Notes: a model not told the origin generated them from the sequence alone. A stretch of DNA of 64,000 nt from Acanthococcus lagerstroemiae (GCA_031841125.1 CM063113.1:57777211-57841210), one strand, 5' to 3'. Counted from the stretch's first letter, positions 1-11,679 are shown. Program-made: numbers and translations.

Positions 1-321
1 AAGTTGTCCTAAATTCAAGAAACATTGACATATTAAGTATAGGGACCTATGATCCTTGGTTGAGAGAACTTATGAACTATATGTATCTTCGTTACATGGA
101 AATTCAGAATGTCCATCCGTTAATGTAGTTAACAATGACCGTTCAGTGAAATTTTTCAAATTCAGGTTTTTAGACTGCCTGTGTTCCAGAAAATTATCTA
201 CACCTTACAGCAGGTTACGTTTAGATATTGAAGGAAACCAGAGGTGGGAGTTACTGATGAACTTATGAGTAAATAATAACAATAAGCGAAGACCAAGATT
301 AGATTCAAGGGGTGAGATGCA

Positions 322-1528
322 CAACTTACGTCATATTTGGACGCTGTTAAGCAAAAACTGACCAAGCGACATCTGTTGACAAAGTGAGTTATTAGTAAGT
401 ATCGTTGAGAAGAGCGTGAGAAATTGAATAGCCGAGACTTATGCAGTGGAAATAATGGGTAATAAATAGTAAGTATATTACACTGCAAGGATTGAAAGCG
501 AGCTTTATCACGCCGAGTGCGACTGTTAGCGGAGAGAGCCGAAGGCGAGTGAAGCTAGTCGTGCGGATGCGTGATAACTCGCTTCAATCCTTGCATTGTA
601 AGATATTTTGTATTACAAAAATGCATCGAATTTCGCATTTTGATAGAGACAGCTGATTGTACATATCTGTGAAAGAAAAATCGTCATATTTTTTCAGTCC
701 TTTTACAAGTCTTAGGACTGAAAAGAGTCTTCTGCGCATGTACCGTAGCATTTACAAACGCAGCTGCGATCTATCGTGATAACGTGAACTTTCAATCTGC
801 AAAATGAGAATGTTAAACCGTTGTTTCGATGCATGCGTGTAATACAAAAGTTCTATGCGACGTTTCTTAGAGGTGAGAAATGTTTTGTAAAAGTAGAGAA
901 GGCAGGTCTGGCGACCGACACGGTTGCCAACCTAATAAGAATTAGGCTGAAGAGAAACATCATGAGTTCTTAATTCTTATCAAGAATGCGCCGTAAAAAT
1001 TGTTTCGTGAGTGCCCGATGCACAAAATTCCGCCAGTTACCCGAGTAACTAAAGGGGAACTAAGGGTGACTGACGGGTTTCTGGGTAATCTGAGGGTAAC
1101 CACGGGTTGCAAATAGGTAACTTTTCTGCGGGTAACTAGAGGGTACCTGATTACGTATCAGGATGTGCAAGATCCCGCCAGTTACCCGGGTAACTAAAGG
1201 GGAACCAAGGGTAACTGATGGGTTTCTGGGTAATCTGAAATTCATCTGAGGGTAACCGAGGGTTGCAAATGGGTAACTGATTGCGCATCGAGTGGTTCAG
1301 ACTTCAGCTGAAAAGCTGACCCTATTACTAGGTCGCCGAGCGACCTAGCTTGTTAAAATTGGCGTTTCGGATACATAATGCGTATCCACGTTGCAAAAAG
1401 CTTATCAGTAAACGCTATGTTCGTAAACCGACATTATTCATTTAGCTTTTAATATTACGTTTTCTCAAAAAACAGATTTTGTCGCTTGGTCCGTTTTTGC
1501 TCAAGAGCTTCCATTTGCGAGCGTTATT
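322..1528. mobile_element. Inverted-repeat element, ends 'GACGCTGTTAAGCAAAAA', long copy with nested insertions
   Basis: The ends at about 327-365 and 1490-1528 are inverted copies around 'AAGCAAAAACxGACCAAGCG'. The segments 327-420 and 1350-1528 match, in reverse, the two halves of a compact copy at 40190-40447. The middle therefore looks like inserted DNA: the hairpin element at 477-602, another inverted repeat at about 604-853, and the left minisatellite arm. Confidence 0.5.
477..602. repeat. Palindromic mini-element
   Basis: Arms of about 33-36 nt at 477-512 and 569-601 ('TGCAAGGATTGAA' ... 'TTCAATCCTTGCA') around a 56-nt loop. It is probably a MITE-like hairpin. Confidence 0.6.
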
Positions 1529-3412
1529 CATGTAAATGCGAGGATTTGTAATACACCCTGTAATCAGCTTGTGAAATTAGCGAGCATATTAGTTTCGTAA
1601 ATTTTTGAACACCTGCAAGAGTTCAAAGTAGAAGGTATGGCTCGCGCAATTCAATGTTCAATCGTACTTTCAGTCATCGCTCTGTTTTATTTTTATTCTA
1701 TTTGTAAACCATCTGCGTGGAACTATTTATTGTAGAATTCTGTTTACAACACTGATTCGGATATTTTGAAAGATAATTATTTGTATTAGTTGATCGGAGC
1801 TGTAATTTGAGTTCCTTATCTCTTGAAAGAACTGATTGGTTGATTGGTATGACTGACGTGACTGAAAAGACTGATAGGATAACACGTTGATTACCTGTTG
1901 ATTACCTACTTATGATGAATTTCAACGTTAAAATTAGGACTTTTTGGGTCATTGAAATAATTTCTGAGGTTAGTTTATTCATTACCTTGCCTGCTTGGGC
2001 TTCTTTAGTTGAGCTACGGAGGATATAATCGACGTCTGCCATGTTCGTTTCTGGCATTATACGAAGAGAATTCAATGAAATAAAAATGAAATCTTTGTAA
2101 CATATACACCGTAAACCAACTGTACACAATCACTCAATGATAACGCCTGAAACAAACATGGCGGACGTCGAGTATACCCTCCGTTTTTAGTGCCCTAGGT
2201 CAAGCATCTGACTATAGATGATACCTAACCTATTTTCTATCCATCAATCACCTTTTAGCCCTCAATGTTAGCGGTCAGTATCACGGGCCATCCCCCATGA
2301 CAACCATCACTTCTAATTTTGGAAATAAATTCGAATATTTGGGACTTGTGTTCGAAATTCGAGTTTCAGTTATTTCATCGCTACGCGTCTCATACTTTGT
2401 GAGAGCCCTCTGTATCCTTCTCGATCAATTAACTGTTAAATGTCACGAACTCGTCATTTCGTGTTGAATTATTTCGCCATGTACACACGCTCGCTTATCT
2501 GAAATTATTTTAAACGATATTCAACGTTAATTTAGCATTTCACTCGATGCGAGCAGGGCAACGTCAGTGCAACGACCGAAACTTTATAATTAGTTGAGAC
2601 GAATATCTAGAACACTAAATAATGCGCGCTCGAATCCATCCACACATCCCCAGCTATTCGCATTGCATTTAAAAGCTGAAGCGGCTGAGAAGTTTATGAA
2701 AATATACAGGAACAAAATACGATCATTGTAGAACAATTTGCTTTCTGTCGAACATTTACCTTGGCCTGCTTCCTTGTGCCCGAAAAATAAGGCTGATGAA
2801 TAGCATCGTTAATAACAGATATCAATTTTATCAAGGTGGTGTATCGAATTTATTGGAAAATTCCATATTATGTATATTTTAACCTGGAAGAGTTACTATA
2901 ATTCTGATGGTGAAATAAACAACTGCGTATTTTATTCGCCATTTCTTAGTCCGTATTACGTCATGTTCAATTTATACGAATACCAAAAGTACTATATCAA
3001 TGAAGTAAAGCAACATCATCCGATTTTGTTGATTGCTTACATGGACATCTCTACCTGACACTAGTACGTCTTAAACGAGGAGTTGTCTGACTGGATTTAG
3101 TTACCTTAGACTGCCAAGAGTTACACCTACCAACCAATCTACTTCAGGCAGGTACTTCACATTGAACTGCCATTTATTTTCCATCTTCTTGCGTTCCCAA
3201 TGCGCAATCAGTTACCCGCCGCTATAGTTACCCATGGAAGAGTTACCCATTTGCAACCCTCAGTTACCCTCAGATTACCCAGAGACCCGTCAGTTACACT
3301 TGGTTCCCCTCTATTTACTTGGGTAAGTTACCCATTTGCAACCCTCAGTTACCCTTGGTTCCTCTCTAGTTACCTGGGTAACTGGCGGGATTTGGCGCAC
3401 CAGTTCCTACAA
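1018..3412. repeat. Inverted GGGTAACT minisatellite arms flanking a 1.9 kb spacer (foldback-like)
   Basis: The left arm (1018-1288) is about two tandem units made of 'GGGTAACT' variants. The right arm (3196-3412) is the same sequence in reverse orientation. Outer ends share 'CCGCCAGTTACCC'; inner ends share 'GTAACTGATTGCGCAT'. The spacer holds no recognised gene. This could be a foldback transposon or two opposed copies of one minisatellite-bearing element. Confidence 0.6.
2016..2184. repeat. Palindromic mini-element with an ATGGCGG core
   Basis: Inverted arms of about 46 nt at 2016-2061 and 2138-2184 share 'TCGACGTCxGCCATGTT'. The spacer is 76 nt. The motif resembles that of the cluster near 55 kb. 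Confidence 0.6.
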
Positions 3413-3839
3413 ACCTTAAACACTGCACTGCCACTTGACATGGAACTTACCTCATCAACTAGAATAGAACTTCACAGGATTCTTATCAATAAAGCAAATA
3501 ATTAAAAACAGAACTGCTTTTCATAAGTCTGCAGGGGTGGTACAGATTAATATTTTGTTCTTCAGTATACGTTGTGAGTGTCGTCTGAACACATAACAGG
3601 AAAATGTATCGCCGTTCTCAAGATCTTCAATCAACCAAGGGCACGGCAATAACCATACATCACTCAACTCACATCTCAAATTTCAACATACTTTTCTCTG
3701 TCAAGAGGGGAAGAAAAATGGCCACAATTTTAACGCCTCTTTTGCGCTTAATGAGATGAGGGAGGAACTTCACGAAAGAAGATAGGAAAAGAAGAAGCGG
3801 GATCTTAGGAAAAGTAAATTATAAGGGGAAAGGAAGAGA

Positions 3840-4530
3840 GGAAGAAGGCATGCCCTTAACTATGTAGGAGAAGTTCAGAAAGCCTTGGCAACAGCGAAAA
3901 AAGGCACAGCTATAGAGCTGGATGGAATGGAGAATGAGGTATTGAAGATCATGGCAAATAGGCGTGCCCACTTCATGGCAGACCAGTTCAACAGCTTCGT
4001 TCTATCTATAGTTTCACATCAAAACAATGGCATCAAACGGAAATAATCGCTAGTGTGTGATACCTCCTCACCTATGGAGCTCAAACGTGGTCCCTGACAA
4101 AGTCACAAAGCGACAGTTTGAGTACAATACACTCCAGAGTGCTACAGAGCATAATGAAGATTAGAATAAAAGATAAAATAAAGGTAAGAGAAACTAAAAA
4201 AATAACAGGGTCATGAGATATAGGTTGGAGGGCCAAAAAAGCAAAGCTACGATTCTGGGGATACATGGTGAGAGTAGGGGATAAATGGGGTAAGATAGTC
4301 GAAGAATGGTCGCTAAGATAGCGGAAAAGAAGAGAAGATTGCCAACAAGTTGGAGAGAAGAATGGCCCAGAGAATCTGTGATATTATTGAGTAGGGTGAG
4401 ACTGTATAAAAGACGATGGAAAAAGACGATGAGCATCCATTCTCCAAATGGGTGCATTCAACAGCATGACCCCCCCCCCCCCCGGCAACAAAACCGGCGT
4501 CAACCGTACGTTCGAATAAAGGCTACAAAA
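3840..4530 (+). pseudogene. RTE-like non-LTR retrotransposon relic
   Basis: Broken frames give 'LDGMENEVLKIM' (the GPDGIPxExLK block), then after a deletion 'QTWSLTKSQSDSLSTIHSRV', then 'IGWRAKKAKLRFWGYMVR' and 'RRLPTSWREEWPRES'. These are the C-terminal blocks of RTE/CR1-type reverse-transcriptase proteins. Stops and gaps abound. A run of C follows at 4470. Confidence 0.65.
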
Positions 4531-4816
4531 TAAAAAATGAATAAAATGCGCTTAATGGACTGCCACTGAGGCGATTCCATATTTAATCAGTAAACTCAGT
4601 TGTAGATCGCTCCTGGGAATCGGTTGAAGTCCACATACTGACAGCCATTTTACTCAAACCTGTCTAATTGGTTGCGAAGTGACACAGTGGTGTTTCATTA
4701 AGTGTCATTTAAAACGCTTTAGTATTGCGGCTATTCTTGTCGATCGAGTTGTAGCTGTTTACACAGAACGAGGACTAATTTTGTCCGAAAACACTGCCAA
4801 GCACAAAAAAGGACCT

Positions 4817-5201
4817 CTTTGGTTTTACAAGCAGTGGGACGTATAGCGATGCACGCATGCCAAAGTGGCCTCTCAGATACCATACCCCCGGCCCCGGGAA
4901 CTACCTTTTGAGTATCGCATCAGTGGCTAGAGGGACGCTTTGAGGCCGGCCCGAGCCCTCATTTCGTCGTTCCACTGCCGGTGCGCGCTTTCCTGTCACA
5001 GCCACCATGGTGCCCTCTACTGACCGAGGTCAACGCTCAACCTGCACTAACCTGGAATTTGGGTGCACCACGGCTAGACGGGATTCCTCTACTTTCACTC
5101 CTCGCTTCATCTTGGTACGTGTGACGACAGAGGAAGGTGGTGACGGCGGGTGAGCCCTACCGGGTGGTCCGCAGCAGCTGCAGCAGCTCTTCCAGGGTAG
5201 A
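4817..5201 (-). mobile_element. 5'-truncated LINE 3' end (family L1a), copy 1
   Basis: It shares its sequence with 24253-24360 and 37997-38590, all in the same orientation. The common 3' end reads, on the minus strand, 'GCxATACGTCC'. AAAAAAGGACCT occurs at 4805-4816 and again just right of the copy at about 5203-5214, which looks like a target-site duplication. No coding part is left. Confidence 0.55.
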
Positions 5202-5542
5202 AAAAAAAGGACCTGCTCTATCTGCAGATGATGGCCGCATTTTAATGGAAGCAAATCTGAAATGTTGGATAGTGTGTCAGACGACTCAATCAATCGGAGC
5301 ACGGAATTAACAAGAGCGTAGTAAAACAAATTTATTGAGGGGGAGGGGCAACAATTTTCCAACTGTTAAACGATGCCTAAAATTGCCAACTTAAGCACCT
5401 AAAAGCTGCCAATCTGCCAATTCTAAAATATTATTAGGGGTTCAAGCGGCCTATGCTCCCTTCCCTCATGACTAATGGGAATCAGCGCTTTCCACTATAA
5501 TATTTTGATACAATTTCAGTATATTTTCTAATCAATCACAGA

Positions 5543-5658
5543 CAGTGCCGTATCCAGCAATATGGCAGGGGGTTGACCTAACATATGGGTTTTCTAATGT
5601 TTCTGAGATCCGCATTTTCCTGAATTTGGGGGTTCAGCCCCCCTTGTATACGGACCTG
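5543..5658. mobile_element. hAT-like MITE, 116 bp, perfect 8-bp duplication
   Basis: Its ends are 'CAGTGCCGTATCCAG' and, inverted, 'CAGGTCCGTATACAA'. ATCACAGA flanks it on both sides (5535-5542 and 5659-5666). It lies just upstream of the first gene A exon seen. Confidence 0.75.
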
Positions 5659-5829
5659 ATCACAGAGCAGGGCTAGCAAAAGCATTGATACAACATTGTT
5701 ACTATTTTGAAATTTTCAGAAAAAGATGCAGCAACATTGACATTTTCCGTTGTTAGGACAATATAAGTGTTCTACTTTTGACATTACTTGCAATTTTGAA
5801 ACATTGAACCAACATTTTGTATGTCACAG

Positions 5830-6281
5830 GTTATGCAGACGATACTACCCTTGCGAATTCAAGCTCAGTTTCTGAGTCAAGTACGATTGTTATCGATCCA
5901 ACCAGTATACCAACCACTGCTGAACCAACTACTGATGCGCCAACCACCGCTCAGTCCACGACCACTGCAAGCGTAGCATCTGAGTCCACAATTGAAGTGA
6001 CAACATCTGCTGCACCAGTGGAACCGACAACGCAAACTGTGAATGTCACTAGAACGGGTATAGATACCAAGCTCTGGGAACAAGTTCGAGATATTTTGAA
6101 ACATTTTCAGAACCCAGATCCAGTAGGATTGCCGGGACAAACGATACTGGAAGACCCACTGAGTGTACCGAATCAGACTACTAGTTTTGGTCTCGGGTAC
6201 GCGTACTTTTACAACATGACAGTTCATGGATTATCGAACTTCACACTTGAGAGTGTTAATACGCATTTGGACGATTTGGAG
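5830..6281 (+). CDS. Gene A, exon with Ser/Thr-rich linker and start of module 1
   Basis: The acceptor is 'tatgtcacag' just before 5830. The donor is GAG|GTTGGT at 6281/6282, weaker than usual, but the paralogue splices after the same Leu-Asp-x-x-Glu stretch with GAG|GTAAGT, which supports it. The first half is dominated by Thr, Ser, Pro and Ala (for example 'PTTAEPTTDAPTTAQSTTT'), likely an O-glycosylated spacer. The second half has 'VRDILKHFQNPDPVGLPGQ', shared almost word for word with gene B. Confidence 0.8.
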
Positions 6282-9031
6282 GTTGGTTCCTGGTTCACTC
6301 TTGATTCGATGTCCCAGTGACAAATATAGGGGCGGATTGACACTATAAATTATCGGGTTCGGAAAATTTGGGCCCATTTATTAGGGAGTTTTGGGCCGTT
6401 ATATCAGGGCGTTTTTTGTTGGTGCATTGTAATAGAGAGAGGGGGAAGAGGAAACATGGCAGAGGGTAAGAGAATGAAAAGTGTGGGCCCATGCAGTGGC
6501 ATTTTTCGGCGGCTTCTAAGTTCAATCCGCCCCTGGACAAAAAGTCAAATTTTATTTTACTGTTTATGGTACTCAAGAGTATTTATATTTACAAGAGTGG
6601 TTTTCCAAACCATGCCAAGTCAAAGTGAGTCATTGTTCAGAAAACGCAAAAAAAATGTATCCGTATTAATAGTTAGTTGTCTTTTTTTTAATGGATTGAC
6701 AACACCTACGTATTAAGAAACACATTTGATGGATACCGACTATCAATCTTGCGTGCACTCCACAGGGGGGGGGGGAGTGGGAAAGTGGCCTAAGCTGATG
6801 ACTTAGATGACTTAGCTCGTTTTGAATGATCACCTCGTATCTCAAGAAATCAATGAATTGTCATCAAAATGATAATGCCACGCAATCGACGATTGAATTT
6901 TCTACTGCATCATAAAATCACTAAGTAAAACATAACTTAGCTCGGTTCGGAAAACCACTCTTATAGGTTTAAAAAAATATTATATGCTCGTATATATTAT
7001 ACTGGTTTGTTTGAGTTCACGTATACCGAGAGCCATTTCAACAACCATTATTCCTGGCCTCTTTTGACTGAACATTTGCCAAAAAGGAATTGTTGTCCCG
7101 AAAGTGCAAGGTTTGGGGTATTTTCAGCTGGACCAAGGAAACTACTGATTCCTTATGTGCTGAGAGGAAATCTGGTAGATAACGTCAGTTGTATAAAAAT
7201 ATTTTAATTTTTACTTTAATATATATGCGCATCTCCATTTCGCAGGTATATACGATGATAAAAATGAAGAAAGTTGTCATCCTCGGAAACTGTACTGTAG
7301 ACCATGGATTTGGGCTGAGTAACAAAGGTCCGTTCAACATCACTCTTCGAAATGTGACTGCCGAAGGCACAGTCTACCTAGTCGTCAATCCAAATGGCAC
7401 TCTTCAGGCTAACAGATCAGTCTCCGACATGAATTACGAAGAGCTTACTGTAAGTGTTGTTCACAGTGAAACATACTTAAGTGAGGGGAGGGAGCTTAAA
7501 ACGGGTTCTTAGAAACCAATAGAAGCCGGTTAAATTCTGGAACGAACACAGAAAAGTTCGTTCTCCATCAAGAACAAGCTCACGAATTCTGTAACCTTGA
7601 AATTCTTGCGATGTAAACTAGGGGACTACCTGGTGGTCAACACAGACATTTGCGATTGAAGATGTAGCGTTAGCATCTTCCTCGTCAGTGCAAGAAAACG
7701 TTCATTGTAATTTCGAATGTTACATCCTTCGACTTTTACGCTTCTGAAATTCAAAGTAGATCTGTGGCCGAGTGATAACGTTCCTACTTCGCAATACTTG
7801 CGTCTCGGATTCGAGTCCCACCAGCGCTGGAAAGCTAACGATATTTGAATACCCCTACTAACATCCCAGCGAACACAGCGACTGTGGTATTAATCGAGGT
7901 GGAAAGATAGCACCTCTGTAACCCCCGCCAGCTCACACAAACAAGGCATTACAATCGCAAGGCGTGTTACCACCAGATCAGAAAGATTTGGTACTGTGCA
8001 GGTGCACATCGTGAGCAGCATACTGAACCTTATATGTGGCCGGTAAGCGGGCTGCATCTGCACACCCTGCGGTTCAGAGAAGGAAAACTCTAACGCAACA
8101 AAACCGTGGGGATAGCAATAGCAAACTACCCTGACTAACCTGCCCAGGAAGTTGTGCAACTGTCTGAAGTCTATAGGATACGGCACTAAGAAGAATAAAT
8201 GTCTTTCGAGAATACAAATTTATTCGATACTAATGTCAGCAAAATGTATTTCTGTTTCAGGTTAGCACGAAAAGTGGTGGAGTAGTGGAAACAGCTCTGA
8301 GCGTGGTTGGCTCCGCATTACTCGCAGCCTTACGTCCAGCTATGCTAGCCCAGATCGACGAGCGCATCGGCAGGGAAGTGAACGCGCAACTGCAGAACGC
8401 CCCCGCATTTCCGAAAATCGTCGAGCGGTCTCCAGTCGACCTGGCCATCAATGAGGGCCGGAGATTAGTGAGGCAACACTACGAACCGTTCCAAATCAAT
8501 AAGATCCTCGAACACGATAGCCAGTTTCTGGCCGTTAGTCTCGGACCTGTCAACGTGTCCGGATTGTCTAATTTCGCGCGCGTCGGTCGCGTCACCTTGC
8601 AAATGAGCAACGGCACAATCGTAATTGGCTTGCGAATGATCACCGGGAGATTGTTCGGCCACGGTCAGTTCTCGTACGATTTTGGAAAAGTGGGCGCCCC
8701 TCGTCAAGGCGCAGCCAACTTCTCGGTAGCGCATTTACAGTTCGAAGCCAGAGTAAATCAGTCGCTGGATTTCCGCAAGAAACCGGTTCTCGATGATCTG
8801 CAGCTGGAAACAGGTCGAATTCTGGTACAGCTGGATGGCAAGGGACGGCTGGACTATTTGCTGGAAACGGCGCTGGATCTGCTGCCGCAGATGTTCAGAT
8901 ATATTATCATCGACGCGCTGGAAGAGCCGATTAAGCAAGTGATACAAAAACAAGTACTGGATAAACTGGATGTCAATGAACTGTTTGATCAGAATTTCCT
9001 GCAAATGGTCCAGTCGGTTTTGTACGCTTAA
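5830..9031 (+). CDS. Group 7 allergen/JHBP-like secreted lipid-binding protein, gene A (5' incomplete)
   Basis: Three coding exons are visible: 5830-6281, 7246-7449 and 8261-9031, ending in TAA. Phases agree: entry in phase 1, then two phase-0 junctions. The product starts with a Ser/Thr/Pro-rich, mucin-like stretch of about 65 residues. Two modules follow that resemble TULIP-fold lipid carriers. Module 1 carries 'DPVGLPGQ' and 'TVHGLSNF'. Module 2 carries 'SPVDLAINEGRRLV', 'VSGLSNFARVG', 'ITGRLFG' and the helical end 'YIIIDALEEPIKQ', as in the Grp7_allergen family. Many N-X-S/T sites suggest glycosylation. Proteins of this superfamily bind hydrophobic ligands outside the cell; the ligand here cannot be told. 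The signal-peptide exon was not found between positions 1 and 5829. In the paralogue gene B that intron is 9.4 kb, so here it probably lies upstream of the window. The exact family assignment (Grp7 versus JHBP/takeout) is from recalled family patterns only. Confidence 0.82.
6327..6535. mobile_element. hAT-like MITE, 209 bp
   Basis: The terminal repeat is 'AGGGGCGGATTGA' at both ends, inverted. Flanks GACAAATA (6319-6326) and GACAAAAA (6536-6543) match at 7 of 8 bases. It is inserted in the intron just after the gene A exon ending at 6281. Confidence 0.72.
6589..6966. mobile_element. Inverted-repeat MITE candidate
   Basis: 'AAGAGTGGTTTTCC[A/G]AACC' stands at 6593-6611 and inverted at 6944-6962. 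The interior is AT-rich and non-coding. It is intronic in gene A. No clear target duplication is seen. Confidence 0.5.
7246..7449 (+). CDS. Gene A, exon for the middle of module 1
   Basis: The acceptor 'atttcgcag' precedes 7246 and the donor ACT|GTAAGT follows 7449. Length is 204 nt, phase 0 at both ends. It encodes 'GPFNITLRNVTAEGTVYL', matching 'GPFNITLANVTATAIVDL' of gene B, with three N-glycosylation sequons close together. Confidence 0.82.
7757..8200 (+). mobile_element. tRNA-derived SINE, family 1
   Basis: The head holds an A-box-like 'TGGCCGAGTGATAACG' and a B-box-like 'GGATTCGAGTCCC'. A body of about 370 nt follows that is also found, reversed, at 53925-54298. Its 3' part recurs at 10925-11141. 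It lies in the last intron of gene A. It is not a working tRNA gene: the stems do not close. Confidence 0.72.
8261..9031 (+). CDS. Gene A, last exon: end of module 1 and all of module 2
   Basis: The acceptor 'tctgtttcag' ends at 8260 and the stop TAA is at 9029-9031. This exon encodes 256 residues. It aligns along its whole length with the last exon of gene B; the best conserved part is around 'VAHLQ.EA.VNQS.D.R', 'DLQ.ETG' and 'IIDALEEP'. A poly(A) signal follows at 9124. Confidence 0.88.
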   Translation, partial: VSTKSGGVVETALSVVGSALLAALRPAMLAQIDERIGREVNAQLQNAPAFPKIVERSPVDLAINEGRRLVRQHYEPFQINKILEHDSQFLAVSLGPVNVSGLSNFARVGRVTLQMSNGTIVIGLRMITGRLFGHGQFSYDFGKVGAPRQGAANFSVAHLQFEARVNQSLDFRKKPVLDDLQLETGRILVQLDGKGRLDYLLETALDLLPQMFRYIIIDALEEPIKQVIQKQVLDKLDVNELFDQNFLQMVQSVLYA

Positions 9032-9123
9032 TGGCACGTCTCGGAAGAAAGGGAGGTATCGGAAATACTCGAGTAACTAATATTATATTACGTCTCAAGT
9101 TAATTTATTATATTTTTGCACAG

Positions 9124-9129
9124 AATAAA
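9124..9129 (+). terminator. Poly(A) signal of gene A
   Basis: AATAAA stands 93 nt after the stop codon of gene A. It is the only canonical hexamer in the near 3' flank. Confidence 0.6.
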
Positions 9130-9319
9130 TTATTGTTGGTTTTGATTGGTGTTTGAAATTATTAGCAGTTGCGTTTTGGTATGAAATCTGTCAGTCCTGT
9201 GAGTGCTTGTACGGAAATACTTGCTGAATTTCAGTTCTGCTCACAAGGGAGTATCAGCAGCATGAGTGATATAACCTTGTTAAATTCTTTGTTTTGTAGC
9301 CAGAATTTTCCCAAACGCG

Positions 9320-10653
9320 GCCGGGGAGCAAAATAAGATTTTCAAGGGAGAAAACGTCGAAAATTAAAGTATTTTTTAAGAATCGCCGATATGAGAGGAC
9401 TATGTAAAAATATTGAAGGGGGGATAAAAGTATATGTTTTGGGAGAAGATTTTCTGAGTGGGTGTAAAATATTTTTGGGGAGGGGTATTTTTTCTTGGGG
9501 AAATATATATTTTTTGAGGAGGGAGAGGGATAAAAATATTATTTTTTGGGGTACTCTCTTCTTTTCTGACACGCTACGCCACTGATGAGAATTGTTCTTC
9601 AACTAGGTAAGTAGTTTCATGTCTTACCTCATCCCGGTACTAGGTAACGGCGAAAAGTAGGTACCTATCCACTATAAAAAAACATATCCCCCCCCCCTCC
9701 AAAAAAGTACAGAATAGTCATTCGTTCTACATGGTGTATTCTATGCGTAGAATAAAAAAATCTACGCCAGTTTATTCTATGGTACAACCCTGATGCGAAA
9801 TGAACGAGAAAGGAATCAGTGATGCCAATATAAAGTTTCAAAACGTGTATAGTAATCCCTAATCTTACTGGGGTAATTAGAAAGTAAATAAAGTTTTCCC
9901 GATTTTCTCGGAGGGGGGGGGCAAATGACTGCGCCAGGGGAGGAAAACGACCCCCTGGCCCCACTTTGGCTACGGGTCTCATTTCATTATTCGCATGATT
10001 GATGTTATTGAATACTGATTACTGAATAATGAATGACTACTCGTTATTCATACTTACGACTAACGAATAAACTATTCGTTATTCATGCGCTTATAAATAA
10101 CGAATAAAATATTCATTATTCACGAATAACGAATAAAGGTTGCGTTATTCATTATTCAATATTCGAATATTATTCTGCCCAACTCTGATTTCTCATCAGG
10201 GTTGTACCATAGAGTAAATTGGCGTAGATTTTTTCATTTTACGCATAGAATACACCATGTAGAATGAATGACTATTCTATACTTTTTCTGGGGGGGGGGG
10301 GGAGAAATACATTTTTTTAAATTGTGGACAGGTACCTAGTTTTTGCCGTTACCTAGTACCGGGATGAGGTAAGACATGAAACTATACTTACCTATTGAAG
10401 AACAATCCTCGTCAGTGGCATAGTGTCGTAAGAGAAGGGGGTGTAACCACAAAAAATAATATTTTTACTCCCCTCCTCCCCCCAGAAAATATATATGTAT
10501 ATTTCCCCCAAGAAAAATACCCCTCCCCCCCAAAAAAATACATTTACCCCTCCATATTTTCACATAGTCCTCTAATATCAGCGATTTTAAAAAAATACTT
10601 CAATTTTCGACTTTTTCTCCCTCCCCTTTAAGAAAATCCTTGCTACGCCACTG
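9320..10653. repeat. Large inverted duplication (foldback) with embedded hAT-like copies
   Basis: Sequence 9330-9800 returns in reverse at 10195-10653, leaving a spacer of about 390 nt full of ATTCGTTATTC-like repeats. Both arms contain a 'CAGTGGCxTAG'-ended element at the same position, so that element was there before the arms were duplicated. Matching poly-C and poly-G runs sit at mirror positions (9692 and 10291). Confidence 0.7.
10413..10653. mobile_element. hAT-like element, 241 bp, perfect 8-bp duplication
   Basis: Its ends are 'CAGTGGCATAG' and inverted 'CAGTGGCGTAG'. ATCCTCGT flanks both sides (10405-10412 and 10654-10661). The mirror copy in the left arm ends at 9583; its outer end is decayed. 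Confidence 0.75.
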
Positions 10654-10924
10654 ATCCTCGTTTAATTTTTTGTTTTGTTACTGGGTCCGCAATGAATTAC
10701 GAATAACGATGATTGATGAATAATTTTACGTGTTGACGAATAATGAATAACAAATAATGAATAACGAATAATGATTGAACTTTTATTCATGATTATTATT
10801 CGAATAACACCCAACTCTGGTTCAATGCAACCAAAAATTTGGAAAAACGAGAAATTATCGATTTTAATCGATAATAACTGCCTCGAAATCGACTGTAATC
10901 GATAATGAAAATTATTTATTTTTG

Positions 10925-11141
10925 ACAGGCCTATTCGGTGCAGAGAAGGAAAACTCTAACGCAACAATACATTCGGGGATAACGGCAAGCTAAGTACTAA
11001 CAGCGACTGCCACTGTCCGGCATAGCAGATTGGAAACGGCAACTGAAGAAAAAGAAGTGCAAAATGATGTTTTAGTGTTTTTCAAGAAAAAAGATTCTGT
11101 ATTTCTTTCTCTTTCAATAAAAAATAATAATAATAATTAGA
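10925..11141 (+). mobile_element. SINE family 1, 3' fragment
   Basis: It starts with 'CGGTGCAGAGAAGGAAAACT', matching 'GCGGTTCAGAGAAGG' in the copy at 8.1 kb, and runs to an AAT-rich tail at 11120-11141. Confidence 0.6.
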
Positions 11142-11679
11142 GTATGATTGGCTATGTGTCACTTCATCGTTGAGCACATGACACAAGGCAGATCAGAACG
11201 ACACACTGTACCGTCAAATTACTTGAACTGATAAGAGGCTACGATACCAGATTATTTCGAGACAAGGGAAGGCAACATTCGGGATTGTCAGTATACTTTG
11301 AACAAGTACAATGAATGGAGTACAAACTACCTACTATTGGCAGAGAGCATCAATGACTGGTAACTGAGTCTGAATAAAATCTGGGAATTCAAATGAGTCC
11401 GAGCTGCTAGAGTTCACATGAGTCATTAAATAAAATTTGATTAAGTCTTATCGGACGGTATGAAGGGTGAACAGCTACAGTTTGAGTGAGTCACCAAACA
11501 ATGAATCATGCCTGACAGAGTCTAAAACATTTCTCTTTATTGTACATAAATTCTTCCAAAGGTCAACTCTCTTTATCTTTTGCTTCTGCAAAAAATTACT
11601 CATACCAATCCGAAAAAAAAAAACAGACAAGAAAGCAGGCAGGCTATAAGTAGTAATACCATGAAGAAGGCATCATCCA

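Noticed and set aside
1060..1245. Possible telomeric repeat
   Set aside because: The GGGTAACT units differ from the insect TTAGG telomere repeat and occur as an inverted pair inside the chromosome.
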